A stretch of DNA of 64,000 nucleotides from Chryseobacterium sp. G0186 (GTDB lineage Bacteria; Bacteroidota; Bacteroidia; Flavobacteriales; Weeksellaceae). Made by a program: the position numbers and the translations under genes. Below are positions 9,881 to 17,819 of this stretch, piece after piece (the stretch's first letter is position 1; every line of letters begins with the position of its first letter). The DNA is taken from contig NZ_CP033918.1 of the NCBI RefSeq assembly GCF_003815675.1, positions 434,001-498,000 of the forward strand, given 5' to 3'. The notes beneath the pieces were generated by a model. It saw only the letters and a list, made by a program, of their open reading frames with translations. It ran no database searches and was not told the DNA's origin.

Positions 9881-11023
9881 ATGTTTACAAAAGAAGCCTT
9901 AGACGTTATAGAACAGGCCATTTCTGAACAGGGAATTCTTGCATCTTGTGAGCAAAAGGACAACTACGCAAGAGTCTGGTCAAGAGATTCTATGATGACA
10001 GGAATTACAGGAATTCTGATTCAAAATCAGCTGATTGTTGATGGTTTGGAAAAATCAATAAAAACTTTGGCGGATCATCAGGCAGATAACGGACAGATTC
10101 CCTCTAATGTATATGGAGAAAGAGCGAGTTACGGGACACTTGTTGGAAGAACTGATGCAACGATTTGGTGGATTATCGGCGCTTGTGAATATTTGAGATA
10201 TTCTAAAGATAAATATTTAAAAGAGACCTTAAAAGATAAAATCTATAAAGCCTTTGATTGCCTGAAAACTTGGGAGTTTAACCAAAGAGGTCTTATATAT
10301 AGTCCGTTAGGCGGAAACTGGGCAGATGAATATGTTACCTCGGGGTATGTTCTGTACGATAATGTTCTCCGATATTGGGCTTTGAAAAATGCATCAGAAG
10401 TTTATCAGGATAAACAATTGAAATCTTTAGCTGAAACTACTAAAAAACTGATCGAAAATAATTTCAGGAAAAATAATTCTGATGAAACCAGATATCATCC
10501 AACTGCCTATCAAAAAGCGAATAAAAAACCGTACCTATGGGCATCCCTAAACGCCAATGGCTATGACGAACGCTTCGACCTTGCAGGAAATGCTTTGGCA
10601 ATCCTTTTGGGATTTGATATAGATCTCGATTCTTTCACTCAGTTTTTAGAAAAATTAAACAAAGAGTTTAATCATTGGATGCTTCCAGTCTTTTATCCAA
10701 TCATATTCCCAAAAGATGCTGATTGGAGCTTACTTGAAAACAATTATAGCTATGACTTTAAAAATAAGCCCTATCAGTTTCATAACGGAGGTTCCTGGCC
10801 AATTTATCTTGGATGGCTTTGTGTTGGGCTGAAAAGAAGAGGGTACCTTGAAATTCCGGAAAAGATTGTAGGTCAATATGAGAGTCTTCTCCGTGAAAAA
10901 GGAGCAGGTTTCAAAGAATATTATTCTACGGATCATTTAACACCCTCAGGAACAGATCAATTATGTTTTTCAGCTTCCGGATATCTTCTGATGAAGTTGA
11001 ATGATGCCGAGGGATCAATATAA
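9881..11023 (+). CDS. GH100-like (alpha/alpha)6 glycosidase, probable invertase
   Basis: A 380-residue enzyme without signal peptide, so cytoplasmic. Its motifs match the (alpha/alpha)6-barrel glycosidases: RVWSRDSMMTGI near residue 28, NGQIPSNV near 70, RTDATIWWIIGACEYL near 88 (carrying the likely catalytic Asp), GNWADEY near 146 and FHNGGSWPIYLGW near 304. The WWII and HNGGSWP motifs are shared with alkaline/neutral invertases (GH100), which split sucrose into glucose and fructose. A glycogen-debranching-type glucosidase is the alternative. It sits between receptor and kinase in the LacI-linked operon, which suits intracellular cleavage of an imported disaccharide. Confidence 0.7.
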   Translation: MFTKEALDVIEQAISEQGILASCEQKDNYARVWSRDSMMTGITGILIQNQLIVDGLEKSIKTLADHQADNGQIPSNVYGERASYGTLVGRTDATIWWIIGACEYLRYSKDKYLKETLKDKIYKAFDCLKTWEFNQRGLIYSPLGGNWADEYVTSGYVLYDNVLRYWALKNASEVYQDKQLKSLAETTKKLIENNFRKNNSDETRYHPTAYQKANKKPYLWASLNANGYDERFDLAGNALAILLGFDIDLDSFTQFLEKLNKEFNHWMLPVFYPIIFPKDADWSLLENNYSYDFKNKPYQFHNGGSWPIYLGWLCVGLKRRGYLEIPEKIVGQYESLLREKGAGFKEYYSTDHLTPSGTDQLCFSASGYLLMKLNDAEGSI

Positions 11024-11057
11024 ACAAAAACTATTTATTTTTATAACAGATTAAACA

Positions 11058-11696
11058 ATGATTGGAGATGTAATTAATTTAGAGCAAAGACATTTGGATA
11101 CCGCAGAAAATATTTACAGAATAATAAAGCAGAATGAAAAGAACACTGAAAAATGGACTGTAGGAATCTGCGGAGAAAGTGGAAGCGGAAAATCAGTCAC
11201 AGCATTTGCACTGAAAAAAATTCTGGAAGAGAAAGGGATCAGAGGTTATGTGATTCAAATGGATGACTATTTTAAGCTTCCACCCAAAACGAATCATGAG
11301 AATCGCCTAAAAAGTATTGATAATGTAGGATTACAAGAAGTTCATTTAAACTTGATTGAGCAAAATATAAAGGAATTTAAAGATGGAAAACTCTGTATTG
11401 AAAAGCCTTTGATTCATTATCAGGATAATGTGATCGCTCAGGAAATTATTGATATTGAAGATATTCAGGTATTGATTATTGAAGGGACTTATATTTTGAG
11501 TATTCATGAATTTGATTTCAGCATTTTCATTGATCGTATGTACAAGGATACCTACGAAAAGCGTATGGAAAGAAACCGTGATGAACAAAGTGATTTTATT
11601 GAAAGAGTATTGGAAATTGAACACCAGATAATCCGCCAGTTCAAAGAGAAAGCAGACATCGTGCTTGGAAAAGACTATCAAATTGTAAAGCCATAA
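11058..11696 (+). CDS. Uridine-kinase-like P-loop kinase in the sugar operon
   Basis: A 212-residue cytosolic kinase of the phosphoribulokinase/uridine kinase superfamily. The P-loop is GESGSGKSV (about residues 39-47); YVIQMDDYFKLPPKTNHENR (about 67-86) is the substrate-binding region typical of the family, and RMYKDTYEKRMERNRDEQ resembles the lid. It is placed between the glycosidase and the transporter with an intact reading frame; the MFS gene follows at once. In some bacteria members of this superfamily act on sugars rather than nucleosides, and the operon supports phosphorylation of a released hexose such as fructose. That role is inference. Confidence 0.7.
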   Translation: MIGDVINLEQRHLDTAENIYRIIKQNEKNTEKWTVGICGESGSGKSVTAFALKKILEEKGIRGYVIQMDDYFKLPPKTNHENRLKSIDNVGLQEVHLNLIEQNIKEFKDGKLCIEKPLIHYQDNVIAQEIIDIEDIQVLIIEGTYILSIHEFDFSIFIDRMYKDTYEKRMERNRDEQSDFIERVLEIEHQIIRQFKEKADIVLGKDYQIVKP

Positions 11697-11699
11697 GTG

Positions 11700-13088
11700 A
11701 TGAATAAAAAAATAATTCCTAAGCTCAGTTTTTGGCAGATCTGGAATATGAATGTTGGTTTTTTCGGGATTCAATATAGCTTTGGACTTCAGCAAACTGC
11801 TGTTAATCCTTTGTATTCTTTTTTAGGCGCTCATGCAGATCAGCTTCCGATCCTTAATTTGGCAGGCCCTGTTACAGGATTATTGATTCAGCCGCTGATT
11901 GGAGCGATAAGTGATAAAACATGGAGTGTAAAATGGGGACGTAGAAAACCTTTCTTTTTGCTGGGTGCCATATTCTGCAGCTTGGCTTTGTTTGTTTTTC
12001 CATTCAGTTCTTCAATTTGGATGGCAGTAGGACTTTTGTGGATCTTGGATGCCGCAAACAATACTGCTATGGAACCTTATCGGGCGTTTATTGGAGATAA
12101 GCTTCCCGAAGAACAACAGACCTATGGTTTTCAGATGCAGAGTCTGTTTGTAGGAGGCGGAATTACATTGGCTAATCTATCTTTATTTGTTTTTCAGAAA
12201 TATTTTGGGGGAAGCTCAGAATCCGGAGGTATTCCTGTGTGGGTCTATTATTCGTTTTTCTTAGGATCTTTCTGTTCCATTGCTTCCGTGGTTTGGTCGG
12301 TTTATAAAACCCCCGAAATTCCCCCAACCGAAGAAGAATTGGTAAAGCTAAAAGCAGAGAAAGAAAATGATACGGTTTTCACGCCGTTCGTTGATATTTT
12401 CATAGCTATTGTTAAAATGCCAAAAATCCTTTGGCAATTGGCGCTGGTCTATCTATTCCAATGGTATGCACTTTTTTGCTACTGGCAATTCGTAACACCG
12501 ATGATAAAACAGACTTTGTATAACGTTTCTGAAACTGATGAACAAAGAGCCAATCATTTTGTTGAACTTTCAAAAAATGGACTGTCAGTTTCTCAAAGTG
12601 ATCTGTCCTGGGCAAAAAACATCCTGAACTTGGTAGAAACAGCGGTAGGACAAACAGGATTGATGAATGGTTTCTATAATTTTATTACAATGATTTCAGC
12701 ATTGCTCTTAATTCCTTTTGCGCTTAAATATTCTTCCAAATATGTGTACGTTTTTTGTCTTTTTGCCACAGGAATGTCATTGTTGATCTTACCCAACATC
12801 CATAATGAATATCTGATCTTGTTGCCGATGGTTCTTTTTGGAATAGGGTGGGCCGCCATGATGGGATTACCTTATTCAATGGTTTCTCCATCAATACCTG
12901 CAGAAAAACGAGGCGTTTATATGGGGGTTATCAATATGATGATTGTGATTCCCATGCTTATACAAACGCTTACTTTTGGAACAGTATATCAATATGTACT
13001 AGGCAGTAATCCCTCTTACGCGATTTCAGTCGCCGGAGTTTTATTTCTTTTGGCTTCCTATTTTGTAACTCGAATTAAAATAAGATAA
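11700..13088 (+). CDS. MFS sugar transporter (SLC45 / sucrose-porter type)
   Basis: An inner-membrane carrier with about 12 membrane segments, 462 residues from the ATG at 11700; a GTG at 11697 abuts the upstream stop but the ATG is preferred. The N-terminal half has the MFS signature GAISDKTWSVKWGRRKPF, with R-R-K-P as in SLC45-type sucrose and maltose carriers, and the stretch MNVGFFGIQYSFGLQQTAVN typical of that branch. Last gene of the operon; it would carry into the cytoplasm the disaccharide that the TonB receptor delivers to the periplasm. The following 13089-13426 holds no gene or clear motif that I can see. Confidence 0.85.
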   Translation: MNKKIIPKLSFWQIWNMNVGFFGIQYSFGLQQTAVNPLYSFLGAHADQLPILNLAGPVTGLLIQPLIGAISDKTWSVKWGRRKPFFLLGAIFCSLALFVFPFSSSIWMAVGLLWILDAANNTAMEPYRAFIGDKLPEEQQTYGFQMQSLFVGGGITLANLSLFVFQKYFGGSSESGGIPVWVYYSFFLGSFCSIASVVWSVYKTPEIPPTEEELVKLKAEKENDTVFTPFVDIFIAIVKMPKILWQLALVYLFQWYALFCYWQFVTPMIKQTLYNVSETDEQRANHFVELSKNGLSVSQSDLSWAKNILNLVETAVGQTGLMNGFYNFITMISALLLIPFALKYSSKYVYVFCLFATGMSLLILPNIHNEYLILLPMVLFGIGWAAMMGLPYSMVSPSIPAEKRGVYMGVINMMIVIPMLIQTLTFGTVYQYVLGSNPSYAISVAGVLFLLASYFVTRIKIR

Positions 13089-13472
13089 ACCTGTACTAAG
13101 ATTCCAAGGGATATTAGCAAAAAAAATACTTTATATGGCCCTGAACAACATGGCGCTCTAATCTACAGTCACTTTTTCGGAATGAGTTGCATATTAAGGC
13201 AAAGAGAATATATAATGAATCAAGTACCTGATATATTGATGCTGTAACAGTATATAATACAAGATGTTGGATGTACCTTGAATGGTAAGCTAGAATTTAG
13301 TTATGGGTAAAGAAATATAACGTTGAAAAAAAATCAAAACAATAGCTAATATTGATGATAAGTAATTTGATTGTTTTCTAAAATTTATATGATTACTGAA
13401 AGCAAAAATTGACAGGTTGGAAGTTTCTATCTTAACTTTCTTTTCAAATGGTAATATCGAAGCAAAATTCTA

Positions 13473-14153
13473 TCATACCATAAGGTAATGGCTAATAATA
13501 TAATAGGGAGGAAAAGTGTTTTCAGTTGAAAATACTGATAGATAAAGGCTCCAATAATTCCCCCCATAAAAAAGCAAATAATGATCATAAATTTTAAAAA
13601 AAATACTTTTATTCAGCTGTATTTTTTTTGCTTTAGAACCACGGAGAATAAGCTGTGACAATTCAATTCCCATATCTGTAAATAACCCTGTGAGATGAGT
13701 CGTTCTCACAACAGACTGAGAAACACGGCTAACAAGGGCATTTTGAAGGCCCATGGCAAAAAGTAAGGCAGGAGAAATAATAAGCGTTAAGGAGACATGA
13801 TCAGGTAATAGCTCTGGAGAAAGGCTTACGAAAATCATAATTATAATTTCAAGCGACAGAGGAATCATATAGGAAGTATGGGATTTATGTCTTGAAGCCA
13901 ATTCCATAATAGTTCCTGAAATAAAGGCTCCAAGCAAAAAAAATAGGATATAAAACAGATAGGTAAATGCTGTTTTGTAATTATTAAGAAAGAGTTCCTC
14001 TGAAAAATAAGCAAAATGTCCTGTGACGTTAGTTGTAAGAATACTTACAGAGAGAACGCCTGTAATATTAACTAAGCCGGCGACACATGATAAGATGGAT
14101 GCTAGTTTTAAATTATGGGAATATGTTCGTCCTTTTCCTTTATGCCTAAACAT
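13473..14153 (-). CDS. YoaK-like DUF1275 membrane protein, frameshifted near the C-terminus
   Basis: Inner-membrane protein of the DUF1275 family with several membrane segments; the family signs are visible (GLVNITGVLSVSILTTNVTG near 26-45; QNALVSRVSQSVVRTTHLTG near 135-154; TDMGIEL). Function of the family is unknown. The reading frame as it stands ends in polar, non-membrane sequence (KIYDHYLLFYGG...). Removing one base from the eight-A tract at 13596-13603 restores a hydrophobic tail (FMIIICFFMGGIIGAFIYQY) that runs to a stop at 13427, so the intact gene would be 13427-14153. It lies downstream of the Crp/Fnr gene on the same strand. Confidence 0.75.
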   Translation of the reverse strand: MFRHKGKGRTYSHNLKLASILSCVAGLVNITGVLSVSILTTNVTGHFAYFSEELFLNNYKTAFTYLFYILFFLLGAFISGTIMELASRHKSHTSYMIPLSLEIIIMIFVSLSPELLPDHVSLTLIISPALLFAMGLQNALVSRVSQSVVRTTHLTGLFTDMGIELSQLILRGSKAKKIQLNKSIFFKIYDHYLLFYGGNYWSLYLSVFSTENTFPPYYIISHYLMV

Positions 14154-14265
14154 GAATAATTATTTTGAGTAAAAATTTAATCGACAAATCATTACTAATA
14201 CAAAAGGTCTTTGTTTTGAGTTTGGCACTAATATTAAATATTGTGAAAATTAAACTTGTACTTTG

Positions 14266-14946
14266 CTATAAATTGGCGATATAGGTTAATTTTTCAAAGT
14301 CGATCAACTGTATTTTTCGCCCCTCCATGCTTATCAGATGATCTTCTTTGAAACCATGAAGGATGCGGGCTAATGTTTCATTAGCAGTTCCAACCATATT
14401 GGCAAGATCTGCTCGGGATAATGTAATGTATACTTTATCTTCCAAAATAGTGGACTTATATTTATTATGCAGGATTAATAAACTCAGTGCTACCCGTTCT
14501 CGAACGGTTCGTTGAGATAAAACGGTCATCAAATTAGCCAGTACCGTAAATTCATGACTAAGACTTTTAAGCAGTTGTCTGGAAAATGCAACGGATTGGT
14601 CTAGTATGTGGAAAAAATCTTTTTTTGAAATAAAAGCAATGACAGAATTTTCGAGTGTTTGGGTGGTATCTCCATAAGAATCATTACTTAATATAGCCGA
14701 ATATCCAAAAAATTCTCCAGTGTTGTAAATATAAATAATCTGCTCTCTTCCGTCATTATCAACTTTATACTTTTTTACCTTTCCCTCCTTTAAATAAAAT
14801 ATCCCATTAGGAATAGTCCCTTCTGTAAATATAGCTTCATTTTTACGATAGTTCTTAACCAGCATAACGTTTTGGAGTAATTCTTTATCCTCCTCAGGAA
14901 GTTCTTCAAAAAGATACTGATTATTGAAAATAAACTTTGAAATCAT
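14266..14946 (-). CDS. Crp/Fnr-family transcriptional regulator without cysteines
   Basis: A 226-residue regulator with an N-terminal cyclic-nucleotide-binding-type barrel (EGTIPNGIFYLKEGKVKKYK; GEFFGYSAILSND), a dimer helix, and a C-terminal winged helix (LSRADLANMVGTANETLARI, about residues 173-192). The recognition helix has E-T-L-A-R, between CRP (ETVGR) and FNR (ETISR). The whole protein contains no cysteine, so it cannot hold the iron-sulfur cluster of true FNR; the signal may be another ligand or redox state. A perfect FNR-type palindrome lies in the gap to the gcvH operon, suggesting autoregulation and control of that operon. Confidence 0.85.
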   Translation of the reverse strand: MISKFIFNNQYLFEELPEEDKELLQNVMLVKNYRKNEAIFTEGTIPNGIFYLKEGKVKKYKVDNDGREQIIYIYNTGEFFGYSAILSNDSYGDTTQTLENSVIAFISKKDFFHILDQSVAFSRQLLKSLSHEFTVLANLMTVLSQRTVRERVALSLLILHNKYKSTILEDKVYITLSRADLANMVGTANETLARILHGFKEDHLISMEGRKIQLIDFEKLTYIANL

Positions 14947-14983
14947 GGGGTACTAATGTAAGCAATTTTACTGCAACTTAAAA

Positions 14984-14997
14984 TTGATTTAAATCAA
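14984..14997. promoter_or_regulatory. Perfect FNR-type binding site
   Basis: TTGATTTAAATCAA is an exact 14-base palindrome and an exact match to the FNR consensus TTGAT-N4-ATCAA. It lies between the divergent crp/fnr-type gene (start 14946) and gcvH (start 15115), centred about 64 bases before the predicted gcvH transcription start, which fits an upstream activator position. Confidence 0.7.
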
Positions 14998-15041
14998 ATT
15001 AGAGACAGATATGCGTCATTTCAACATTATTTTAAAGTCTC

Positions 15042-15049
15042 TATTTTTG
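15042..15049 (+). promoter_or_regulatory. Putative -7 box of the gcvH operon
   Basis: TATTTTTG matches the Bacteroidetes -7 consensus TAnnTTTG and lies 65 bases before the gcvH start codon. The matching -33 element is weak. Confidence 0.4.
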
Positions 15050-15114
15050 CCATAAAGAAAACTTTTATCTTAGGATAATGGTAGAAAATTCCATCAATTA
15101 ATAATAACTAAATA

Positions 15115-15495
15115 ATGAACATCCCTGAAAACCTCTTATATACTCAAGATCATGAGTGGGTTAGGTTAGAAAATAATGTTGCTTATATTGGAATAACAGA
15201 TTTTGCCCAAAATGAACTGGGGGATATTGTATACATTGAAATTGAAACTCTTGGAGAAAGTCTAAAACAACAAGAAATATTTGGAACTGTTGAAGCCGTA
15301 AAAACGGTATCTGATCTGTTTTTACCTCTTGCAGGAGAAGTATTGGAAATTAACCCAAAATTAGAAACCAATCCTGAATTAATAAATTCAGATCCTTATG
15401 GTGAAGGTTGGATGATTAGAATCAAGGTTGAAAATATTTTTGATGTTGAGGGTTTGTTGCGATCCGGAGCTTATGCATCCTTAATAGGCTTATAA
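15115..15495 (+). CDS. gcvH: Glycine cleavage system H protein
   Basis: Lipoyl carrier protein of the glycine cleavage complex; shuttles the aminomethyl group between the P and T proteins through lipoyl-lysine. 126 residues, the normal length. The lipoylation site is intact: GTVEAVKTVSDL with Lys63. The N-terminal YTQDHEWVR and GITDFAQNELGDIV are family hallmarks. No other glycine cleavage genes lie nearby; instead it is followed by a degenerate GcvH paralogue and a methyltransferase, which is unusual. An FNR-type site and -7 box precede it. Confidence 0.93.
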   Translation: MNIPENLLYTQDHEWVRLENNVAYIGITDFAQNELGDIVYIEIETLGESLKQQEIFGTVEAVKTVSDLFLPLAGEVLEINPKLETNPELINSDPYGEGWMIRIKVENIFDVEGLLRSGAYASLIGL

Positions 15496-15579
15496 CAAAA
15501 TAGAAGTTACGGGGCTAAAAGAAACAAAACTAAATACTTTACATCATTTATTAAAAAATAGATTAAAATAAATAATTAC

Positions 15580-15951
15580 ATGCTTACTCCTAAAAATCTT
15601 TATTATACAGAAAACCATTTATGGTTAAGGAAAATTGGATTGTGTGATTTTTATATAGGCATTACCGATTTTGGTCAAAAGGAAATAGGAGAAATTCATT
15701 TGGTTGAATTTAATATTCAGGGAAATACTGTAAAAAAGGAAACTTCCTTGGGAAGTATTTATGGAATTAATAAGACTTTTCAGCTTACAGCTCCATGTGA
15801 CTGCCATATTATGGAAGTTAATCAACGATTAAATATAAAACCCTCTCATGTCAATATTGATCCCTATAATTGTTGGTTTTTGGTTTTTTCAATGGATATC
15901 TCTACAGGAAAATTTTTAACCCATGAAGACTATATACGATTTACAAAATGA
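15580..15951 (+). CDS. GcvH-like paralogue lacking the lipoyl lysine
   Basis: A 123-residue protein with the GcvH fold: YYTENHLWLR, GITDFGQKEIGEI and IDPYNCWFLV line up with the neighbouring GcvH. The lipoylation segment reads GSIYGINKTFQL, so without gaps Asn64 stands where GcvH has Lys63, and the conserved Glu before it is Tyr; a lysine follows one position later. Three cysteines near the site (PCDC, NCWF) are absent from the real GcvH. It therefore probably does not carry lipoate in the normal way. It is 84 bases downstream of gcvH and overlaps the methyltransferase gene by 4 bases. Role unknown; a partner or decoy for GcvH, or a substrate of the methyltransferase, are guesses. Confidence 0.8.
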   Translation: MLTPKNLYYTENHLWLRKIGLCDFYIGITDFGQKEIGEIHLVEFNIQGNTVKKETSLGSIYGINKTFQLTAPCDCHIMEVNQRLNIKPSHVNIDPYNCWFLVFSMDISTGKFLTHEDYIRFTK

Positions 15952-16544
15952 TTTTTAAACAGCTTAGAAAGAATATTGATGTAAAGGATGATGTTTTTAA
16001 TGAATTATATCCTGATAAAATAAAGGCAGTCTCCAGCATGCATTGGACTCCTGTTACCATTGCTAGATTAGCCTCAGAATATCTTGTAGATAAGCCAGGT
16101 AAGAAAGTTCTTGATATTGGGGCTGGTGCAGGAAAATTTTGTCTCGTAGGAGCAGTTTCCACAAAAGGTTTTTTCTATGGCGTTGAACAAAGAGCATCGC
16201 TCACCAAATTATCAAAAAAGATCGCAGATAGAAATAATATTACCAATGCTGAATTTATAAACTCCAATATCAATGAAATAAGTTTTTCTAATTATGAAGC
16301 TTTTTATTTTTTTAATTCGTTTTTTGAAAATATAGATACTTCATTTCCAATTGATAATACCATATATCCTGATGGTAAATTGTATGATGTATATTCAGAA
16401 TATGTAAAAGGAGAATTGGATAAAACACCTATTGGAACTCGGTTGGTTACCTATTGGAGTAAATGGGATGAAATCCCCGGGAGTTTCGACTTGGTCGACT
16501 CACATTGTAATGGGCTTCTAAACTTTTGGCAAAAAGTATATTAG
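15948..16544 (+). CDS. Class I SAM-dependent methyltransferase
   Basis: A 198-residue soluble protein with the SAM-binding motif VLDIGAGAGKFCL (about residues 48-60), GVEQ after strand 2 and a motif IV-like FYFFNSFFEN. Its ATG overlaps the stop of the GcvH-like gene (ATGA), so the two are translationally coupled. The acceptor is unknown. The operon gcvH, gcvH-like, methyltransferase suggests it acts on or with the H-type proteins, but this is inference. A strong terminator lies about 170 bases downstream. Confidence 0.8.
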   Translation: MIFKQLRKNIDVKDDVFNELYPDKIKAVSSMHWTPVTIARLASEYLVDKPGKKVLDIGAGAGKFCLVGAVSTKGFFYGVEQRASLTKLSKKIADRNNITNAEFINSNINEISFSNYEAFYFFNSFFENIDTSFPIDNTIYPDGKLYDVYSEYVKGELDKTPIGTRLVTYWSKWDEIPGSFDLVDSHCNGLLNFWQKVY

Positions 16545-16715
16545 TATGTTTTTTCAAGGATCTGGGATTGAGTATAACTTTTCTGTTCTTAATTAAAAAA
16601 ACATTTATAAATAAACAATGTCATGGCATTTTGTTACATTGAAAATTTATTCATAAGCAAAAGTATTACTTTATAAACAGAATTACATAGGTCTGAATAT
16701 TATGTATTTTTTTTT

Positions 16716-16748
16716 GGTATTACTACAATTTGTAGTAATACCTTTTTT
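16716..16748 (+). terminator. Strong rho-independent terminator of the gcvH operon
   Basis: GGTATTACTAC and GTAGTAATACC form a perfect 11-bp stem with a 5-base loop, followed by six T residues. It would end the gcvH / gcvH-like / methyltransferase transcript. The 170 bases before it hold no ORF. Confidence 0.85.
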
Positions 16749-17003
16749 ATAATATTATTTATAGAAACTAAGATCTTATGGGCATGTAAGGGTTATATAA
16801 TTATTATGATCAATACAATTTCCTATACATCTTCCTTATCGATTGTTATTAATGATTTACATTGATAAGATAAATCTATTCATCAAAAACGAGTATAGAA
16901 TTATACCATCCAGTAGAATAGAGAATAATTAAAGTCAATCTTTGCAGGAATATGGGATCGCTTTTTCAGGAGACTGAGCTGCCCATTTTAATTACAAAAA
17001 TAA

Positions 17004-17035
17004 GTATACCGCCTTTCAAGAGGTATACGATTTTT
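17004..17035 (+). terminator. Terminator-like hairpin in sparse DNA
   Basis: GTATACC and GGTATAC pair around an 11-base loop and are followed by GATTTTT. No confident gene ends here; a 40-codon ORF starting near 16951 runs through the hairpin and is not convincing. It may end a short unannotated transcript. Confidence 0.4.
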
Positions 17036-17215
17036 CATAAATCCAAGGATTTATTTTTGATATCCAACATTTGATATGAAAATGTACCACAAAAATCCCG
17101 TTTTCCATAAACAGTGACGTATGTGGCATGAACATTGTCAAGGTTACAATAGGTTTTTAAGAGAAAACTTATTTAACACTGCATCACTTTACTTATAATT
17201 CATTTTGAAATTTTG

Positions 17216-17242
17216 CCTCCCTATTGACACGGGAGGTTTTTT
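17216..17242 (+). terminator. Terminator-like hairpin in sparse DNA
   Basis: CCTCCC and GGGAGG pair around a 9-base loop and are followed by six T residues. As with the hairpin 200 bases upstream, no protein gene ends here, so a small RNA or leaderless short gene between 17040 and 17215 is possible but not shown. Confidence 0.5.
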
Positions 17243-17395
17243 GGTGACAACAGTCATGACTAAACTGTAAATGCAGACTGAAGTTTAGGTTACTTCTATT
17301 TTATTTCATTTTTGAGTAGTTACCCTCAAATAGCAGTCTCTGCAAAATGTAAGAAGCATTACGGGTAGCCGTATTTTATCTATGATGACGTCATA

Positions 17396-17403
17396 TAATT
17401 TTG
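17396..17403 (+). promoter_or_regulatory. Putative -7 box of the small lipoprotein gene
   Basis: TAATTTTG fits TAnnTTTG and lies 21 bases before the start codon at 17425, giving a short untranslated leader. Confidence 0.45.
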
Positions 17404-17424
17404 CAATAAATAATATAGCGTAAA

Positions 17425-17604
17425 ATGAAAAAAATAATTCTACTATTAGCATTTGCGATAATATCGGTTTCTTGTGATGGCAGTTCAGGTTGTTCTTATA
17501 ATGGTCATACTTTACAGGTAGGAGATAAGGGAGGTTGTTATTACACCAATTCGGTTGGTAATAAAGTATATGTTGATAAAGGTAAATGTAAAGGCTGCTA
17601 TTAG
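17425..17604 (+). CDS. Small Cys-rich lipoprotein with a PBCV-basic-adaptor-like motif
   Basis: A 59-residue protein. The signal peptide ends in the lipobox IISVSC (Cys17), predicting a membrane-anchored lipoprotein. The mature 43 residues contain five cysteines and the stretch GGCYYTNSVGNKVYVDKGKC, which resembles the short PBCV-specific basic adaptor domain (GGCYY...G.K.YVD...C) seen in small exported proteins of Bacteroidetes. It has its own -7 box (17396) and a terminator (17682), so it is a complete single-gene unit. Function unknown. Confidence 0.7.
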   Translation: MKKIILLLAFAIISVSCDGSSGCSYNGHTLQVGDKGGCYYTNSVGNKVYVDKGKCKGCY

Positions 17605-17681
17605 TTTTATCCCTGTAGAAATACTGAGATTTTTTATATTTGTATGCTTGAATTATTCAAGTTTCTACTGATTTTATGAAA

Positions 17682-17707
17682 GGACCTCCTTTGGGAGGTT
17701 CTTTTAT
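17682..17707 (+). terminator. Terminator of the small lipoprotein gene
   Basis: GGACCTCC and GGAGGTTC pair (with one G-T pair) around a short TTTG loop and are followed by TTTTATTT, 78 bases after the stop codon. Confidence 0.7.
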
Positions 17708-17819
17708 TTAATAAGGCCGCTCAAAGCCAACTACAACCTTTTGCCTGCTGCTTCTGTAAGAATGGTATCAGGTATTGTAATTTGAAATCTGCATAATTGG
17801 GAACGTTATAGATACAGAC

